DNA of 64,000 nt from Castellaniella sp034674885 (lineage in GTDB: Bacteria; Pseudomonadota; Gammaproteobacteria; Burkholderiales; Burkholderiaceae_B): contig NZ_JAUCDS010000004.1 of the NCBI RefSeq assembly GCF_034674885.1, forward strand, positions 96,642 to 160,641. The letters are read 5' to 3'. The position numbers were made by a program, and so were the translations under genes. Of the stretch, positions 53,359 through 62,605 are shown one piece after another (the first letter of the stretch is position 1; each line of letters begins with the position of its first letter). The notes below the pieces were generated by a model. The model worked only from the letters and a program-made list of their open reading frames with translations, was not told the DNA's origin and did not search any database.

Positions 53359-54105
53359 TCAGGCGGGCCGGGGCAAGGTGCCTTCGACCAGGAAATCATC
53401 CAGGCGATAGGTCACCACCAATGGCCGGGCCAGGGGCTTGAAGGCGACTTCCCGTTCGCGCAATTCGCACAGCCAGGGCGTCCGCGTCAGGGGCTTGAAG
53501 CCGGCCAGCGCCTGAAGGCTGAACAGTCCCACACACGGCCGATGCTGCGGATCGCGGGCCGATGAGTATTCAAAGGCCTGGACGCCCGCGCCCCGCATCT
53601 CCGCCCCCAGCTGCTGGGTCGCGATGTAATCGGACGGATGCATCAGCAAAGGGCCGAAGCGATCGAACGGCGGAGCCTGCAGCATCACCCCCCGATCCGT
53701 GCGATAGGGCGCGGTGAACAGCGTGTGCTGGCTGATCAGTTCGTCCTTGGGGGCCGGACCCGACATGGACTGGCGGAAAATGAAACGGTAATAGGCAGCC
53801 TCGGCCAAAGTGGCCTGCTGGCTGAGACCGCCATACAGCAGGCCTGGTTCATGGCGGGCTCCGAACCGAGACCCCCACGGCAAGGGCGGATAGCGGAACG
53901 GCGTGCGCAACAGATAGTGATACCGCCCGCTGTCGGCCGGCCACTCAGGCTTGGCCTCGTCCAGCAGGGATTCCAGGACGGCCTGTTCTTCCAGGGTATC
54001 GACGTATGCCAGCGTGGCGACCTGTTCCTGGCTTTCGACCAGCCGGTACAGGGTTCCCCGGATCGGCCGGACCTGCTGCGGCCCGCCGCATTCCGCCCAG
54101 ATCAA
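53359..54105 (-). CDS. RES-domain toxin (NAD-degrading type)
   Basis: The 248-aa protein belongs to the RES family, whose characterised members (MbcT, ParT, Xre-RES) degrade or use NAD+. It has the Arg-Glu-Ser set in TLYRLVESQEQ, LLYGGLSQQATLAEAAYY and AFEYSSARDP. I start it at TTG 54103-54105, which overlaps the antitoxin stop as TTGA; this gives translational coupling and removes 41 codons of antitoxin-overlapping frame. Confidence 0.85.
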   Translation of the reverse strand: MIWAECGGPQQVRPIRGTLYRLVESQEQVATLAYVDTLEEQAVLESLLDEAKPEWPADSGRYHYLLRTPFRYPPLPWGSRFGARHEPGLLYGGLSQQATLAEAAYYRFIFRQSMSGPAPKDELISQHTLFTAPYRTDRGVMLQAPPFDRFGPLLMHPSDYIATQQLGAEMRGAGVQAFEYSSARDPQHRPCVGLFSLQALAGFKPLTRTPWLCELREREVAFKPLARPLVVTYRLDDFLVEGTLPRPA

Positions 54106-54473
54106 ATCTTGCCCCGCAGCGCGTCGACGAAGCGCAGCACCGTCATCAGGCCCTGAATGGTGCGAATCTGTTCGGCGGGCACACCGCCGGTGACAGTGTT
54201 CGGGGACTGCATGAAATGCCGGATCCACACGGCGTCGCCCCCCGCCAGGGCATACAGTGCCCGCGCCACCCGGATCAGCAGCAAGGCGATTTCACCCTGC
54301 TTGGAATCGGGGTCCAGGGTCTGGGTCGTTTTCAAGCGGCTGACGGCCGTGCGATGCATGCCCAGGACCGCCGCCAACTGGGCCTGGCGCAGCCCCAGCT
54401 GATCGCCGGCCCGCAGCACGGCTTTCGCCAGGACGGCATCGGGTGCCGGCGAGATCTTGAGCAGTGCGGTCAT
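54102..54473 (-). CDS. Xre/MbcA/ParS-type antitoxin
   Basis: The 123-aa protein has a helix-turn-helix (LGLRQAQLAAVLGMHRTAVSRL) and a C-terminal DUF2384-type toxin-binding region (ALAGGDAVWIRHFMQSPN, MTVLRFVDALRGKI). It precedes and overlaps the RES toxin gene, the usual order. It should repress its own promoter, which has a well-placed inverted repeat. Confidence 0.87.
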   Translation of the reverse strand: MTALLKISPAPDAVLAKAVLRAGDQLGLRQAQLAAVLGMHRTAVSRLKTTQTLDPDSKQGEIALLLIRVARALYALAGGDAVWIRHFMQSPNTVTGGVPAEQIRTIQGLMTVLRFVDALRGKI

Positions 54474-54488
54474 GGCAGTTCCAGAAAA

Positions 54489-54531
54489 GTGCTATTTGCA
54501 CAATTATCTTATAAATGTTCATTTATCACAA
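54489..54531 (-). promoter_or_regulatory. Promoter and operator of the RES-Xre pair
   Basis: On the minus strand TTGTGA (rc of 54526-54531), 17 bp, GATAAT (rc of 54503-54508) form a good sigma-70 promoter. ATAAATG-TT-CATTTAT (54511-54526) fills the spacer, and GTGC-N5-GCAC (54489-54501) lies at the start of the transcript. Both are likely antitoxin sites. Confidence 0.75.
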
Positions 54532-54851
54532 TCCGGAAATTGGTACGAGCAATAGACTGGAATACTGCGGGCGCGAGTAGCCGCTTGCTGCGAGCATATC
54601 GGATCATCAACCCTTTGCAGGCACGCGAGAGCGCCGTATATCTGCCCCCTGAAAACCGGATTCAGCCGTACTGATATTGAAAGGGCACTCGGCAATGGTG
54701 GCTGGGATCGCGCAGTAGCCCTCCCCGGAACACTTTGGCGGCGCAGCCGGAAATAGATTTCATAGTTCATTTCCCGGATATGGTCGTCGATGGCACGGAC
54801 CACCAGCCAATTTCTGAACTTGACCTCGATGCGCAGAGTCAGTGCCGGATA
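54532..54851. other. No confident gene between antitoxin promoter and LacI gene
   Basis: About 320 bp. A minus-strand frame of 94 codons (54519-54803) exists but runs through the antitoxin promoter and shows no family. Codons near 54700-54850 look protein-like and could be a remnant of a lost gene. I make no call. Confidence 0.45.
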
Positions 54852-55895
54852 TCAACGCGCTCGGATATCCAGTGCGCTGCTGGCCCGCACAATCAACTGG
54901 GGTTCCAGCTGTTCAGTCAGGGGGGTCTCTCCGGCAATGCGGGCCAGCAGCAATTCGAAAGCCCGATAGCCCATTCGATGGCGAGGTGATCGCACCGATG
55001 ACAAGCCAATCGGCAGATGCGCTGCGATCGGAGTGTCATTGAACCCCACAACGGCGATGTCCTGTCCTGGGATCAGCCCGCAATCCCGCACGGCCCCCAT
55101 AAGGCCGATTGCCAGGAAGTCATTGGCGGTAAACACCGCCGTCGGCCTTGTTTTCCGGGAAAACAGGCGACGGCCGAATTCGTAGCCGGTCTCGGCTCGG
55201 AATGACCCAAATAGCACACGATCCGAGGGAATTTCTACACCCTGCTCATGGCACGCCTGTATGAAACCCTGGCTGCGATCATACCCGGTGCTGGAATAGC
55301 GTTCGCCCGCCAGAATCGCAAAATCCCGATGGCCCAGCGCCAACAAGTGCCGCGCAGCCAACCCCCCTCCGCAAACGTCATCGCATGTGACTGCACAATG
55401 CCTGCCCGCATGCCGGCTGACCAGCAGCAGCGGTGTCCCCCGAAGAGCCAATTCATCGATGAAACGGACATCATCCAGGCGGGCATCCGCAAAAATGATG
55501 CCTTCCACGCCTCGATCCAGCGCCATCTCGGCCAATTCGCGCTGTCGGCCAGCCGAGTCCCCCGTATTGGAGACGAAGCTGAGGTAGCCGTGATCCGCAG
55601 CTGCAGCCTCGACACCTTCGTAGATCGTGGCGATCGATAAGTCGGACAGACGCGGGACCAGCACACCCACGCTGCGCGATTTATGCGTGCGCAAACCGAT
55701 CGCATGCAGATTGGGGCGGTAATTCAGTTCGTCGGCCAAGGCCCGGATGCGAGCAACCGTATCGGGCGACGCCGCGCTCTTGGCATCGTCGGCTTTACCG
55801 TTGAGCACCCGGGACACGGTCGAGACATGCACATTCAGCCTTTTGGCCAAAAAGGACAAAGTAACCGGTTTGTGAGGGGTAACCATCTCCGACAT
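54852..55895 (-). CDS. LacI-family regulator of the liv-amidase operon
   Basis: The 347-aa protein starts with the LacI helix-turn-helix (TLSFLAKRLNVHVSTVSRVL) and hinge (YRPNLHAIGLRTHKSRSVGV), then a periplasmic-binding-protein-like sensor. The ATG at 55893-55895 is used; another lies three codons later. It is divergent from livH, and two inverted operator copies lie in the 180-bp intergenic region, so it should control both directions. The inducer is probably the amide or amino-acid substrate of the operon. Confidence 0.92.
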   Translation of the reverse strand: MSEMVTPHKPVTLSFLAKRLNVHVSTVSRVLNGKADDAKSAASPDTVARIRALADELNYRPNLHAIGLRTHKSRSVGVLVPRLSDLSIATIYEGVEAAAADHGYLSFVSNTGDSAGRQRELAEMALDRGVEGIIFADARLDDVRFIDELALRGTPLLLVSRHAGRHCAVTCDDVCGGGLAARHLLALGHRDFAILAGERYSSTGYDRSQGFIQACHEQGVEIPSDRVLFGSFRAETGYEFGRRLFSRKTRPTAVFTANDFLAIGLMGAVRDCGLIPGQDIAVVGFNDTPIAAHLPIGLSSVRSPRHRMGYRAFELLLARIAGETPLTEQLEPQLIVRASSALDIRAR

Positions 55896-55987
55896 CGTGC
55901 AGATGCAGCCTCGAGGCTGCGCAAGCAGTATGAAACTGATAGGCCGCCGACAGGGCTGCGAAACAAATAAGTTGAATCTTAGCACGC

Positions 55988-56004
55988 CAACCCAAACGTT
56001 AGGG
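55988..56004. promoter_or_regulatory. LacI-type operator, copy 1
   Basis: CAACCCAAACGTTAGGG, with the LacI-family core AACGTT. It is the exact reverse complement of copy 2. It lies 93 bp before the regulator's own start codon. Confidence 0.82.
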
Positions 56005-56047
56005 TGAATACCAATACCGAGGACCGAAGCGCCTGCCTAGAATGAAG

Positions 56048-56064
56048 CCCTAACGTTTGGGTTG
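56048..56064. promoter_or_regulatory. LacI-type operator, copy 2
   Basis: CCCTAACGTTTGGGTTG lies just after a TAGAAT -10 box (56038-56043) and 11 bp before the livH ATG, so bound repressor would cover the transcript start. The centres of the two operators are 57 bp apart. Confidence 0.85.
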
Positions 56065-56074
56065 AGCCTCTATC

Positions 56075-56947
56075 ATGCAAGATTTCCTGCAGCAATTGAT
56101 TTACGGGCTATCAGTCGGTAGCGTCTATGCACTCATCGCGCTGGCCATCACGTTGGTGTATCGCGGCATGGGCATCATCAACTTCGCACAAGGCGAACTA
56201 TTCATGGTGGGCGGGTTTCTAGGCTACGTTTTTCACGTGGACCTGGCGCTATCCATGTGGCTGGCCTTTCTGCTGGCAATCGCGGGATCACTGCTGATAG
56301 GTTCGATGCTGGAAATCGTTTTCCTGCGCAAACTGGAAAAAAGCAGTCAGATGTCGCTTTTCATGATGACCATTGCCCTGTTCATCCTGCTACGCAGCAC
56401 AGCGCAGCTGCTCTTCGGCTCGTCTCCCTACCGATTTCCCCCCATGTCGGATCACATCTTCCATATTGGGCGCGTCCAGATCAGCGGCCAGTATCTGATC
56501 GTGATCGTCGCCACGCTGATCACCATGGCGCTCATCTACCTGCTGCTGGTCCACACCCGGCTTGGCCTATCGGTGCGCGCCGTCGCGCAGGACAAGACCA
56601 CCTCCCGCATGATGGGAATCAACGTTTCTCGGGTCAACAACTTCACCATGGCGCTGGCCGCCGCACTGGGCACGATTGCCGGCATCGTCTACACCCCTTT
56701 GGCCGTCCTGATCTTCGACATGGGAAATCTGATGCTACTCAAGGGCTTTACGGCGGCCTTGCTGGGCGGGCTGGGTTTGCTGTCGGGGGCAGTGTTCGGC
56801 GGTCTGCTGCTGGGCGTCATCGAGCAATTCGGCACATTGACGCTGGACTCCGCCTACAAAGAACTTGTGTCGTTCTCCATTTTGCTGCTGATCATCCTGG
56901 TCAAGCCCAACGGCATCTTCGGTAAAAAACAGATCAAAAAGGTGTAG
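56075..56947 (+). CDS. livH: Branched-chain amino-acid-type ABC permease LivH
   Basis: The 290-aa protein is a LivH-type permease: QLIYGLSVGSVYALIALAIT near the start, then NFAQGELFMVGGFLGY, and eight predicted helices. It is the first gene of the operon behind the LacI operators. In family members with adjacent amidase genes the substrate is often an amide or urea instead of leucine. Confidence 0.93.
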   Translation: MQDFLQQLIYGLSVGSVYALIALAITLVYRGMGIINFAQGELFMVGGFLGYVFHVDLALSMWLAFLLAIAGSLLIGSMLEIVFLRKLEKSSQMSLFMMTIALFILLRSTAQLLFGSSPYRFPPMSDHIFHIGRVQISGQYLIVIVATLITMALIYLLLVHTRLGLSVRAVAQDKTTSRMMGINVSRVNNFTMALAAALGTIAGIVYTPLAVLIFDMGNLMLLKGFTAALLGGLGLLSGAVFGGLLLGVIEQFGTLTLDSAYKELVSFSILLLIILVKPNGIFGKKQIKKV

Positions 56948-56953
56948 GCAAAC

Positions 56954-57892
56954 ATGAATCTCCTGACAGACAAAAGGCTCTTCCCCGGCATCGTGCTGCT
57001 GATGCTGATCGTCCTGCCCTTGATCCTGGACAACCCCTTTCTGAACCATATGGTCATTCGGGCAGCCACCTTTTCCATCGTCATCATGGGATTGACGCTG
57101 TTCATCGGCTACACCGGACAAATCTCCCTGGGCCATGCCGCTTTTTTCGGCCTGGGTGCCTACCTATCGGGCATGATGGTCAAGGCCGGCATGCCCTACC
57201 CGGCTGCCATGCTGATTGCCATCATGGGCGTCAGCCTGCTGGGCTACATCGTGGGGCTGATCGTGCTGCGCACCAGCGGCGACTATCTGGCCCTGGCCAG
57301 TATCGCCGTGGCCGTCATCATCCAGGTCATCATCAAGAATGCCGGCATCACCGGCGGCCCCTCCGGCCTGACGGCAGTCCCGCCGCCCTCTTTCTTCGGC
57401 TGGGAAATTCTCAGCGACCTCGCGTATTACTACTACGTCCTGTTCGCAATGGTGATCGGATTCTTCATCTTGAAGCACATCATCGAATCCAGAACCGGAG
57501 ACGCCCTGCAGGCGATTGCCAACAACGAACTGGCCGCCCAGTCGCTGGGTATCCCCGTCTTTCGCTACAAAGTCCTGTCGTTCACCGTCAGCACCGCATT
57601 CGCCGCGCTCGCCGGGGTCCTGTTCGTACATTACGACGGCTTCATTGATCCAGACCGCCTGGGGATCGACGTATCGGTGCTGTTCCTGATCATGGTCTTC
57701 ATCGGCGGCATCGGCAGCTTGTACGGATCCATCATCGGTGCTTTTTCCCTGACGTTCCTCTCGGAATACGCCCAGGAATTTGGCCAATACAACATCCTGG
57801 TGTACGGCTCCCTGCTGGCCATCATCATTCTGTTCCTGCCAAAGGGGCTGGTCGATCTTCCTCATAAACTGCGCCTGAGGATCTCGAAATGA
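56954..57892 (+). CDS. livM: Branched-chain amino-acid-type ABC permease LivM
   Basis: The 312-aa LivM-type permease has the family stretches GYTGQISLGHAAFFGLGAYL and ITGGPSGLTAVPPP, with about eight to ten helices. It starts 6 bp after livH and overlaps livG by 4 bp. Confidence 0.93.
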   Translation: MNLLTDKRLFPGIVLLMLIVLPLILDNPFLNHMVIRAATFSIVIMGLTLFIGYTGQISLGHAAFFGLGAYLSGMMVKAGMPYPAAMLIAIMGVSLLGYIVGLIVLRTSGDYLALASIAVAVIIQVIIKNAGITGGPSGLTAVPPPSFFGWEILSDLAYYYYVLFAMVIGFFILKHIIESRTGDALQAIANNELAAQSLGIPVFRYKVLSFTVSTAFAALAGVLFVHYDGFIDPDRLGIDVSVLFLIMVFIGGIGSLYGSIIGAFSLTFLSEYAQEFGQYNILVYGSLLAIIILFLPKGLVDLPHKLRLRISK

Positions 57893-58665
57893 GCACGCTG
57901 TCCATCGACAATGTCACGCTGGCCTTCGGCGGCGTCAAAGCCCTGTCCCAGGTCTCCTTCGAGATCACGCCCGGTGCTATCCATGGACTGATCGGTCCCA
58001 ACGGCGCGGGCAAGACATCGCTGTTCAACGTCGTCAGCGGCATCTACACCCCGACGTCGGGCAGCGTGCGCTTCGACGACCACACCATCAGTGACCTCCG
58101 GCTCGACCAGATCAACCGGCTGGGCGTCGCCCGCACGTTCCAGAACATCATGGTGTTCCCAGAGCTGTCGCTAGTCGCCAATGTCATGATCGGCCGTCAA
58201 AGCCGCACATACGCCAGCGTTCTCCAATCGATATTGCGGACGCGGCACGAACGTTCCGAAAGGCAGTTGGCCCACCAACGCGCCCTGGAACTGCTGTCCT
58301 ATGTGGGGCTCGATGCCAAGGCGGACGAACTGGCCGCCAACCTGCCTTACGGGGAACAAAGGCAGCTGGACATCGCCCGCGCCCTGGCGACGGACCCGAA
58401 GATCCTGTTGCTGGATGAGCCGGCCGCAGGCCTGAACCAACAAGAGCGCCTGTCGCTGCGCAAGCTGATCCTGAAGCTGCACGACTTCGGATACACCGTG
58501 GTGCTGATCGAACACGACATCAAACTGGTGATGGGCCTGTGCAGCCATATTGTCGTACTCGAATACGGCAACAAGATCGCCGACGGTACGCCAGAGGACA
58601 TTCAGACGGACGAGCGCGTCATCGCAGCCTATCTGGGCACGGGATTGAAAAATGCTGAAAATTGA
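57889..58665 (+). CDS. livG: Branched-chain amino-acid-type ABC ATPase LivG
   Basis: The 258-aa ATPase has Walker A GPNGAGKTS, the LivG-type signature LPYGEQRQLDIARAL, Walker B ILLLDEPAAGLNQQE and the switch His in LIEHDIKLVMG. Its last codons overlap livF by 14 bp. Confidence 0.94.
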   Translation: MSTLSIDNVTLAFGGVKALSQVSFEITPGAIHGLIGPNGAGKTSLFNVVSGIYTPTSGSVRFDDHTISDLRLDQINRLGVARTFQNIMVFPELSLVANVMIGRQSRTYASVLQSILRTRHERSERQLAHQRALELLSYVGLDAKADELAANLPYGEQRQLDIARALATDPKILLLDEPAAGLNQQERLSLRKLILKLHDFGYTVVLIEHDIKLVMGLCSHIVVLEYGNKIADGTPEDIQTDERVIAAYLGTGLKNAEN

Positions 58666-59365
58666 ACGGATCGACACCTTCTACGGTCATATCCAGGCGC
58701 TCAAGCGTTGCAGCCTGTCCGTGGATCAGGGGGAATTTGTCACCCTGATCGGTGCCAACGGGGCTGGCAAAAGCACGCTGCTGATGTCGATTCTGGGCAT
58801 CCAGCCCATCAGCGACGGCAGCATCGAATTCCTGGGTGCACGGATCGACCGCCAAAGTGCGGACAGCATCATCCGGCAGGGCATCAGCATCGTCCCCGAA
58901 GGACGGCGGGTATTTCCCGAATTCACCGTCGAGGAAAACCTGATCGTCGGCGCCAAGGCACGCAAATCCACCCGCCAGGAACTGGCGCAGGACATCGACC
59001 GCATCCTGGAGCAGTTCCCCCGCCTGAAGGAAAGGATCAAGCAAAAGGCCGGGACGATGAGCGGTGGCGAACAGCAGATGGTGGCCATCGGACGCGCCCT
59101 GATGGGGCGGCCAAAACTGCTGCTGCTCGACGAGCCGTCGCTGGGGCTCGCGCCACTGGTCGTGGCCGACCTGATGGAGCGCCTGGCCAACATTCACGCG
59201 TCCGGCACCACCATCCTGCTGGTCGAGCAGAACGTCACCCTGGCCCTGCAGATCGCACAACGCGGCTACCTGATGGAAACCGGCGAGATCGTCCGTCACG
59301 ACAATGCCCAGACACTTCTGGGCAGCGATGTCGTGCGCAAAACCTATCTGGGCATCGAGACCTGA
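58652..59365 (+). CDS. livF: Branched-chain amino-acid-type ABC ATPase LivF
   Basis: The 237-aa ATPase has Walker A GANGAGKST, signature MSGGEQQMVAIGRAL and Walker B LLLLDEPSLGLAP. The switch position is Gln (LVEQNVTLAL), which is normal for LivF. It pairs with LivG. Confidence 0.94.
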   Translation: MLKIERIDTFYGHIQALKRCSLSVDQGEFVTLIGANGAGKSTLLMSILGIQPISDGSIEFLGARIDRQSADSIIRQGISIVPEGRRVFPEFTVEENLIVGAKARKSTRQELAQDIDRILEQFPRLKERIKQKAGTMSGGEQQMVAIGRALMGRPKLLLLDEPSLGLAPLVVADLMERLANIHASGTTILLVEQNVTLALQIAQRGYLMETGEIVRHDNAQTLLGSDVVRKTYLGIET

Positions 59366-59433
59366 CGTTCCCGACTGCCGATAGACCCTGCAACACATCG
59401 ATAACCCTGTATTTCCCGAGGAGTGGATCAATC

Positions 59434-60579
59434 ATGTATTCAGCAACCCGAAAAATAGTGGTGACCGCAGGCTTGACCGCCCTGGCCTCCCTGGTCATGA
59501 ATGCCTACGCAGACGACCAGGTTCCGGATGCGCAGGAATTGCGCATCGGCTTCATCGAATCGATCACCGGGCCGGCTGCCTCTTACGGTGAAGAACACAC
59601 ACAAGGAACGCAACTGGCAATCGAAGAGATCAACAAGGCCGGCGGCTATAACGGTCACCCCGTAGTCGCCCTGCGCGAAGACGACAAGAGCGACCCGGCC
59701 AGTAGCATCACCTCGGCCAAGAAGCTGATCACCCAAAAAAAGGTCGATGCCATCGTCGGCTCATCCGCCAGCCTGGTCACCATCGCCTTCTCAAAAGAAG
59801 ACGAACGCTACAAAGTGCCACTGGTCAACGGCATGGCCGGATCGCCAAAAGTCACAGAGCAAGGATACAAATACACTTGGCGTATCAAGATAACCGACCA
59901 GCAGACCGACACCAAGGCTGTTGAATATTTCATCAAGCACAAAGGGGCCAAGACAATCGGCTTCCTGGTCGAGAACTCCGACTACGGCAAGCCGCCCACC
60001 AAGGGTGCGGCTGAGCGGGCCAAAGAACTCGGCGCCCAGGTCGTCGCCTACGAGGAATATAACCGCGGCGATATCGACTTCAAGGCGCAACTGAGCAAGA
60101 TTCGCGAGCATCAGCCGGATCTGCTGTTCATCCACGGCTACTACACCGAAGGATCCATCATTGCGCGGCAAATCCACGATCTGGGCATCAAGTCCCAGGT
60201 GATCGTCAACGAAGGTCAGGGTCTGCCGAAATTTGCCGAACTGGCCGGCAAAGCAGCCAACGGAGTCGTCTTTCCGACCACTTGGCTGGTCGGTTTGCCG
60301 GATGCCCGTTCCCAGCAATTCGAAAAAGCCTATGAAGCGAAATGGGGGCAAAAGCCCGGCGCATTCGCAGCCGGCTCATACGAGGCGGTCTATACCGTGC
60401 TGGAAGCCGCCAAGCGCGGCGACGGTGCCACCCGCGCTCAAATCCAGGCTGGCCTGAGCAAGCTGGATGGCTTCGACACCCTGCTCGGCCCGATCCACTT
60501 CGATGTCAAAAACCAGAATGACGGCGAAGTCCGTCTGGCCCACTTCAAAGAAGACAAGATCGAGCCCCTGCCCCTATAA
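59434..60579 (+). CDS. livK: LivK-type periplasmic binding protein
   Basis: The 381-aa protein has a signal peptide (cleavage after MNAYA, residue 26) and a family-6 binding-protein fold: IGFIESITGPAASYGEEHTQ, AIVGSSASLVTIAFS, GFLVENSDYGK. It is the last transport gene, 68 bp after livF, and is followed by a GC hairpin and an amidase gene. Confidence 0.92.
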   Translation: MYSATRKIVVTAGLTALASLVMNAYADDQVPDAQELRIGFIESITGPAASYGEEHTQGTQLAIEEINKAGGYNGHPVVALREDDKSDPASSITSAKKLITQKKVDAIVGSSASLVTIAFSKEDERYKVPLVNGMAGSPKVTEQGYKYTWRIKITDQQTDTKAVEYFIKHKGAKTIGFLVENSDYGKPPTKGAAERAKELGAQVVAYEEYNRGDIDFKAQLSKIREHQPDLLFIHGYYTEGSIIARQIHDLGIKSQVIVNEGQGLPKFAELAGKAANGVVFPTTWLVGLPDARSQQFEKAYEAKWGQKPGAFAAGSYEAVYTVLEAAKRGDGATRAQIQAGLSKLDGFDTLLGPIHFDVKNQNDGEVRLAHFKEDKIEPLPL

Positions 60580-60605
60580 GCAGAAGCCCGCTCATCCACC
60601 CTCAA

Positions 60606-60633
60606 CCGGGGGCCCCGTCCCCCGGACCGTTTT
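60606..60633 (+). terminator. Possible attenuating terminator between livK and the amidase
   Basis: CCGGGGG and CCCCCGG form a 7-bp stem around CCCCGT, followed by ACCGTTTTC. The U-run is short and starts late, so it could reduce but not stop transcription into the amidase gene. Confidence 0.5.
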
Positions 60634-60638
60634 CATAA

Positions 60639-62006
60639 ATGGCAGCATTCTTCATGACCCATATCCGCGAACTGGCCCACGCCTATCAGGCCGGCGACAC
60701 ACGCCCATCGACCGTCCTGCGAGCTCTTCTGGATAAAATCCAGGACGGCCGCCACCTGAACACCTTCATCAGCGTGGATCCAGACCAGGTCATGCGAGAC
60801 GCTCTGAGCGCCGATCGGCAACTGGCGCAATCCGGCCAGACCCGGCCCCTGCTGGGCATCCCCATCGCGGTCAAGGACCTGATCGATGTGGCCGGCATGC
60901 GCACCACCATGGGATCAAGCCAGTACCAGGACGCGCCTGCGGCCACTGAAGACGCCCCAGTCGTCGCCCGGCTGCGCGCCCAAGGCGCCATCATCATCGG
61001 CAAGACCAACACCCACGAATTCGCCTACGGATCAACCGGCGACCGTTCCGTCGCCGGGCCTGCCAGAAATCCCGTCGACCCGAGCCACATGACCGGCGGT
61101 TCCAGCAGCGGATCAGCCGCTGCCCTCGCGGCCGGCCTTTGCCTGGGCGCGCTGGGTTCCGACACCAGCGCATCGATCCGCCTGCCAGCCGCATTTTGCG
61201 GTGTGGTGGGCCTGAAACCCAGCTACGACCTGCTACCCTGCCAGGGCGCATTTCCGCTCAGCAGCACCCTGGACCATGTCGGCCCCATGGCCCGCTGCGT
61301 TCAGGACAACGCCTTGCTGCTCGACTGCCTGAGCCCGTGTACCTCCGGACAATCTTATGAACAGTACATCGGTGCCTCGATCCATGGCCGTACGGTCGGT
61401 CTGATCATGGGGTTCTACCACGAGTATCTGTCCGATGATGTCATGAAGGCCACCGAACACGCCAGAAATCTTTTCGAGCAGGCGGGCGCCCGAGTCATAC
61501 CAGTGGAAATCCCCGACATTCAACGCATCTACGACGCTCAGCAAACCATCCTGAAGGCCGAGGCGTTCCATGTGCATCAACAAGCCCTGGAATCCGGGCT
61601 GCATTTTCAAGAGGGCGTGCGCGAACGGCTGATGAGTGGCGCGGATATCCTTGCTGCGAACTATCTGGAGGCCCTGGCATTCCGCCCCTGGGCCACCGAG
61701 GCATTCAACCAGGCTCTAGACAGGGTCGACATCCTGTTCTCACCCACCTGCGGCATCACGGCCCCTCTGCTGGACGAACGCAGCACATCTTTGAATGGCA
61801 GGACATATTCCACACCCTGGCTGTTGACACGCCTGACCGCGCCCACCAATTTTTCCATGCATCCCAGTTTGTCCATACCGCTGGACCAGGATCATCTTGG
61901 ACTGCCAATCGGGATTCAACTGATCGGTAGGTTGCGTGACGAAGCCAAGCTGTATCAATACGGATATATCCTGGAGCAGTCCCAAGCCGCCGCCCCACTG
62001 CCATGA
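60639..62006 (+). CDS. Amidase-signature hydrolase (second)
   Basis: The 455-aa enzyme has the Ser-cisSer-Lys triad: Lys in GIPIAVKDLIDVAG, cis-Ser in GGSSSGSAAALAAG and the nucleophile in GSDTSASIRLPAAFCG. The usual GSDTGGSIR is changed to GSDTSASIR with the nucleophile kept. As the last gene of the LacI-liv operon it probably hydrolyses the amide imported by the transporter. ATG at 60639 is used; an ATG at 60654 is also possible. Confidence 0.9.
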   Translation: MAAFFMTHIRELAHAYQAGDTRPSTVLRALLDKIQDGRHLNTFISVDPDQVMRDALSADRQLAQSGQTRPLLGIPIAVKDLIDVAGMRTTMGSSQYQDAPAATEDAPVVARLRAQGAIIIGKTNTHEFAYGSTGDRSVAGPARNPVDPSHMTGGSSSGSAAALAAGLCLGALGSDTSASIRLPAAFCGVVGLKPSYDLLPCQGAFPLSSTLDHVGPMARCVQDNALLLDCLSPCTSGQSYEQYIGASIHGRTVGLIMGFYHEYLSDDVMKATEHARNLFEQAGARVIPVEIPDIQRIYDAQQTILKAEAFHVHQQALESGLHFQEGVRERLMSGADILAANYLEALAFRPWATEAFNQALDRVDILFSPTCGITAPLLDERSTSLNGRTYSTPWLLTRLTAPTNFSMHPSLSIPLDQDHLGLPIGIQLIGRLRDEAKLYQYGYILEQSQAAAPLP

Positions 62007-62056
62007 CACCAGACTGGTGGGATTAACATGGAGACGCCCAGTCACGGACGACACTG

Positions 62057-62605
62057 ATGCCCCCCATCTACACCATCGGCCATTCCACCCATGACCTGCC
62101 CACCTTTGCGGCGCTGCTGCAGGCATCGGGAATCGAACGGCTGGTGGACATCCGCACAGTGCCGCGTTCGCGCACCAACCCGCAATTCAATCGTGACACG
62201 CTGCCCGAGGCGCTGGCGCCCTACGGCATCGCCTACGAGCATCTGGCAGCCCTGGGCGGCCTGCGCGGCAAGTCGAAAACCGTGGGGCCGGAGATCAACG
62301 GCTTCTGGGAGAACGACAGCTTCCACCACTACGCGGACTACGCCCTGACGGACGAATTCCGCAAAGGCCTGGACACCCTGCTGGCTCGGGCGCAGGCGCA
62401 GCGCTGCGCCATCATGTGTTCCGAGGCCGTCTGGTGGCGCTGCCACCGGCGCATCGTCAGCGACTATCTGATCGCCCGGAAGGTCCCGGTCTTTCACATC
62501 ATGGGGCTGGGCCACGTGGACGAGGCCAGCCTGACGCGCGGCGCCGTCATCCAGCCCGACGACACGGTCCTGTACCCACCGGCCGTCGAACAGGCCGGCC
62601 GCTAA
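62057..62605 (+). CDS. DUF488-family protein
   Basis: The 182-aa protein has the DUF488 pattern: IYTIGHSTHDLPTFAALLQ, LVDIRTVPRSRTNPQFN, LGGLRGK and MCSEAVWWRCHRRIVSDYL, with conserved Cys and His residues. Its function is unknown. It stands alone in the plus direction. Confidence 0.9.
   Translation: MPPIYTIGHSTHDLPTFAALLQASGIERLVDIRTVPRSRTNPQFNRDTLPEALAPYGIAYEHLAALGGLRGKSKTVGPEINGFWENDSFHHYADYALTDEFRKGLDTLLARAQAQRCAIMCSEAVWWRCHRRIVSDYLIARKVPVFHIMGLGHVDEASLTRGAVIQPDDTVLYPPAVEQAGR

Noticed and set aside
54519..54803. 94-codon minus-strand frame between LacI and antitoxin genes
   Set aside because: It runs through the promoter of the toxin-antitoxin pair and has no family resemblance that I can support.
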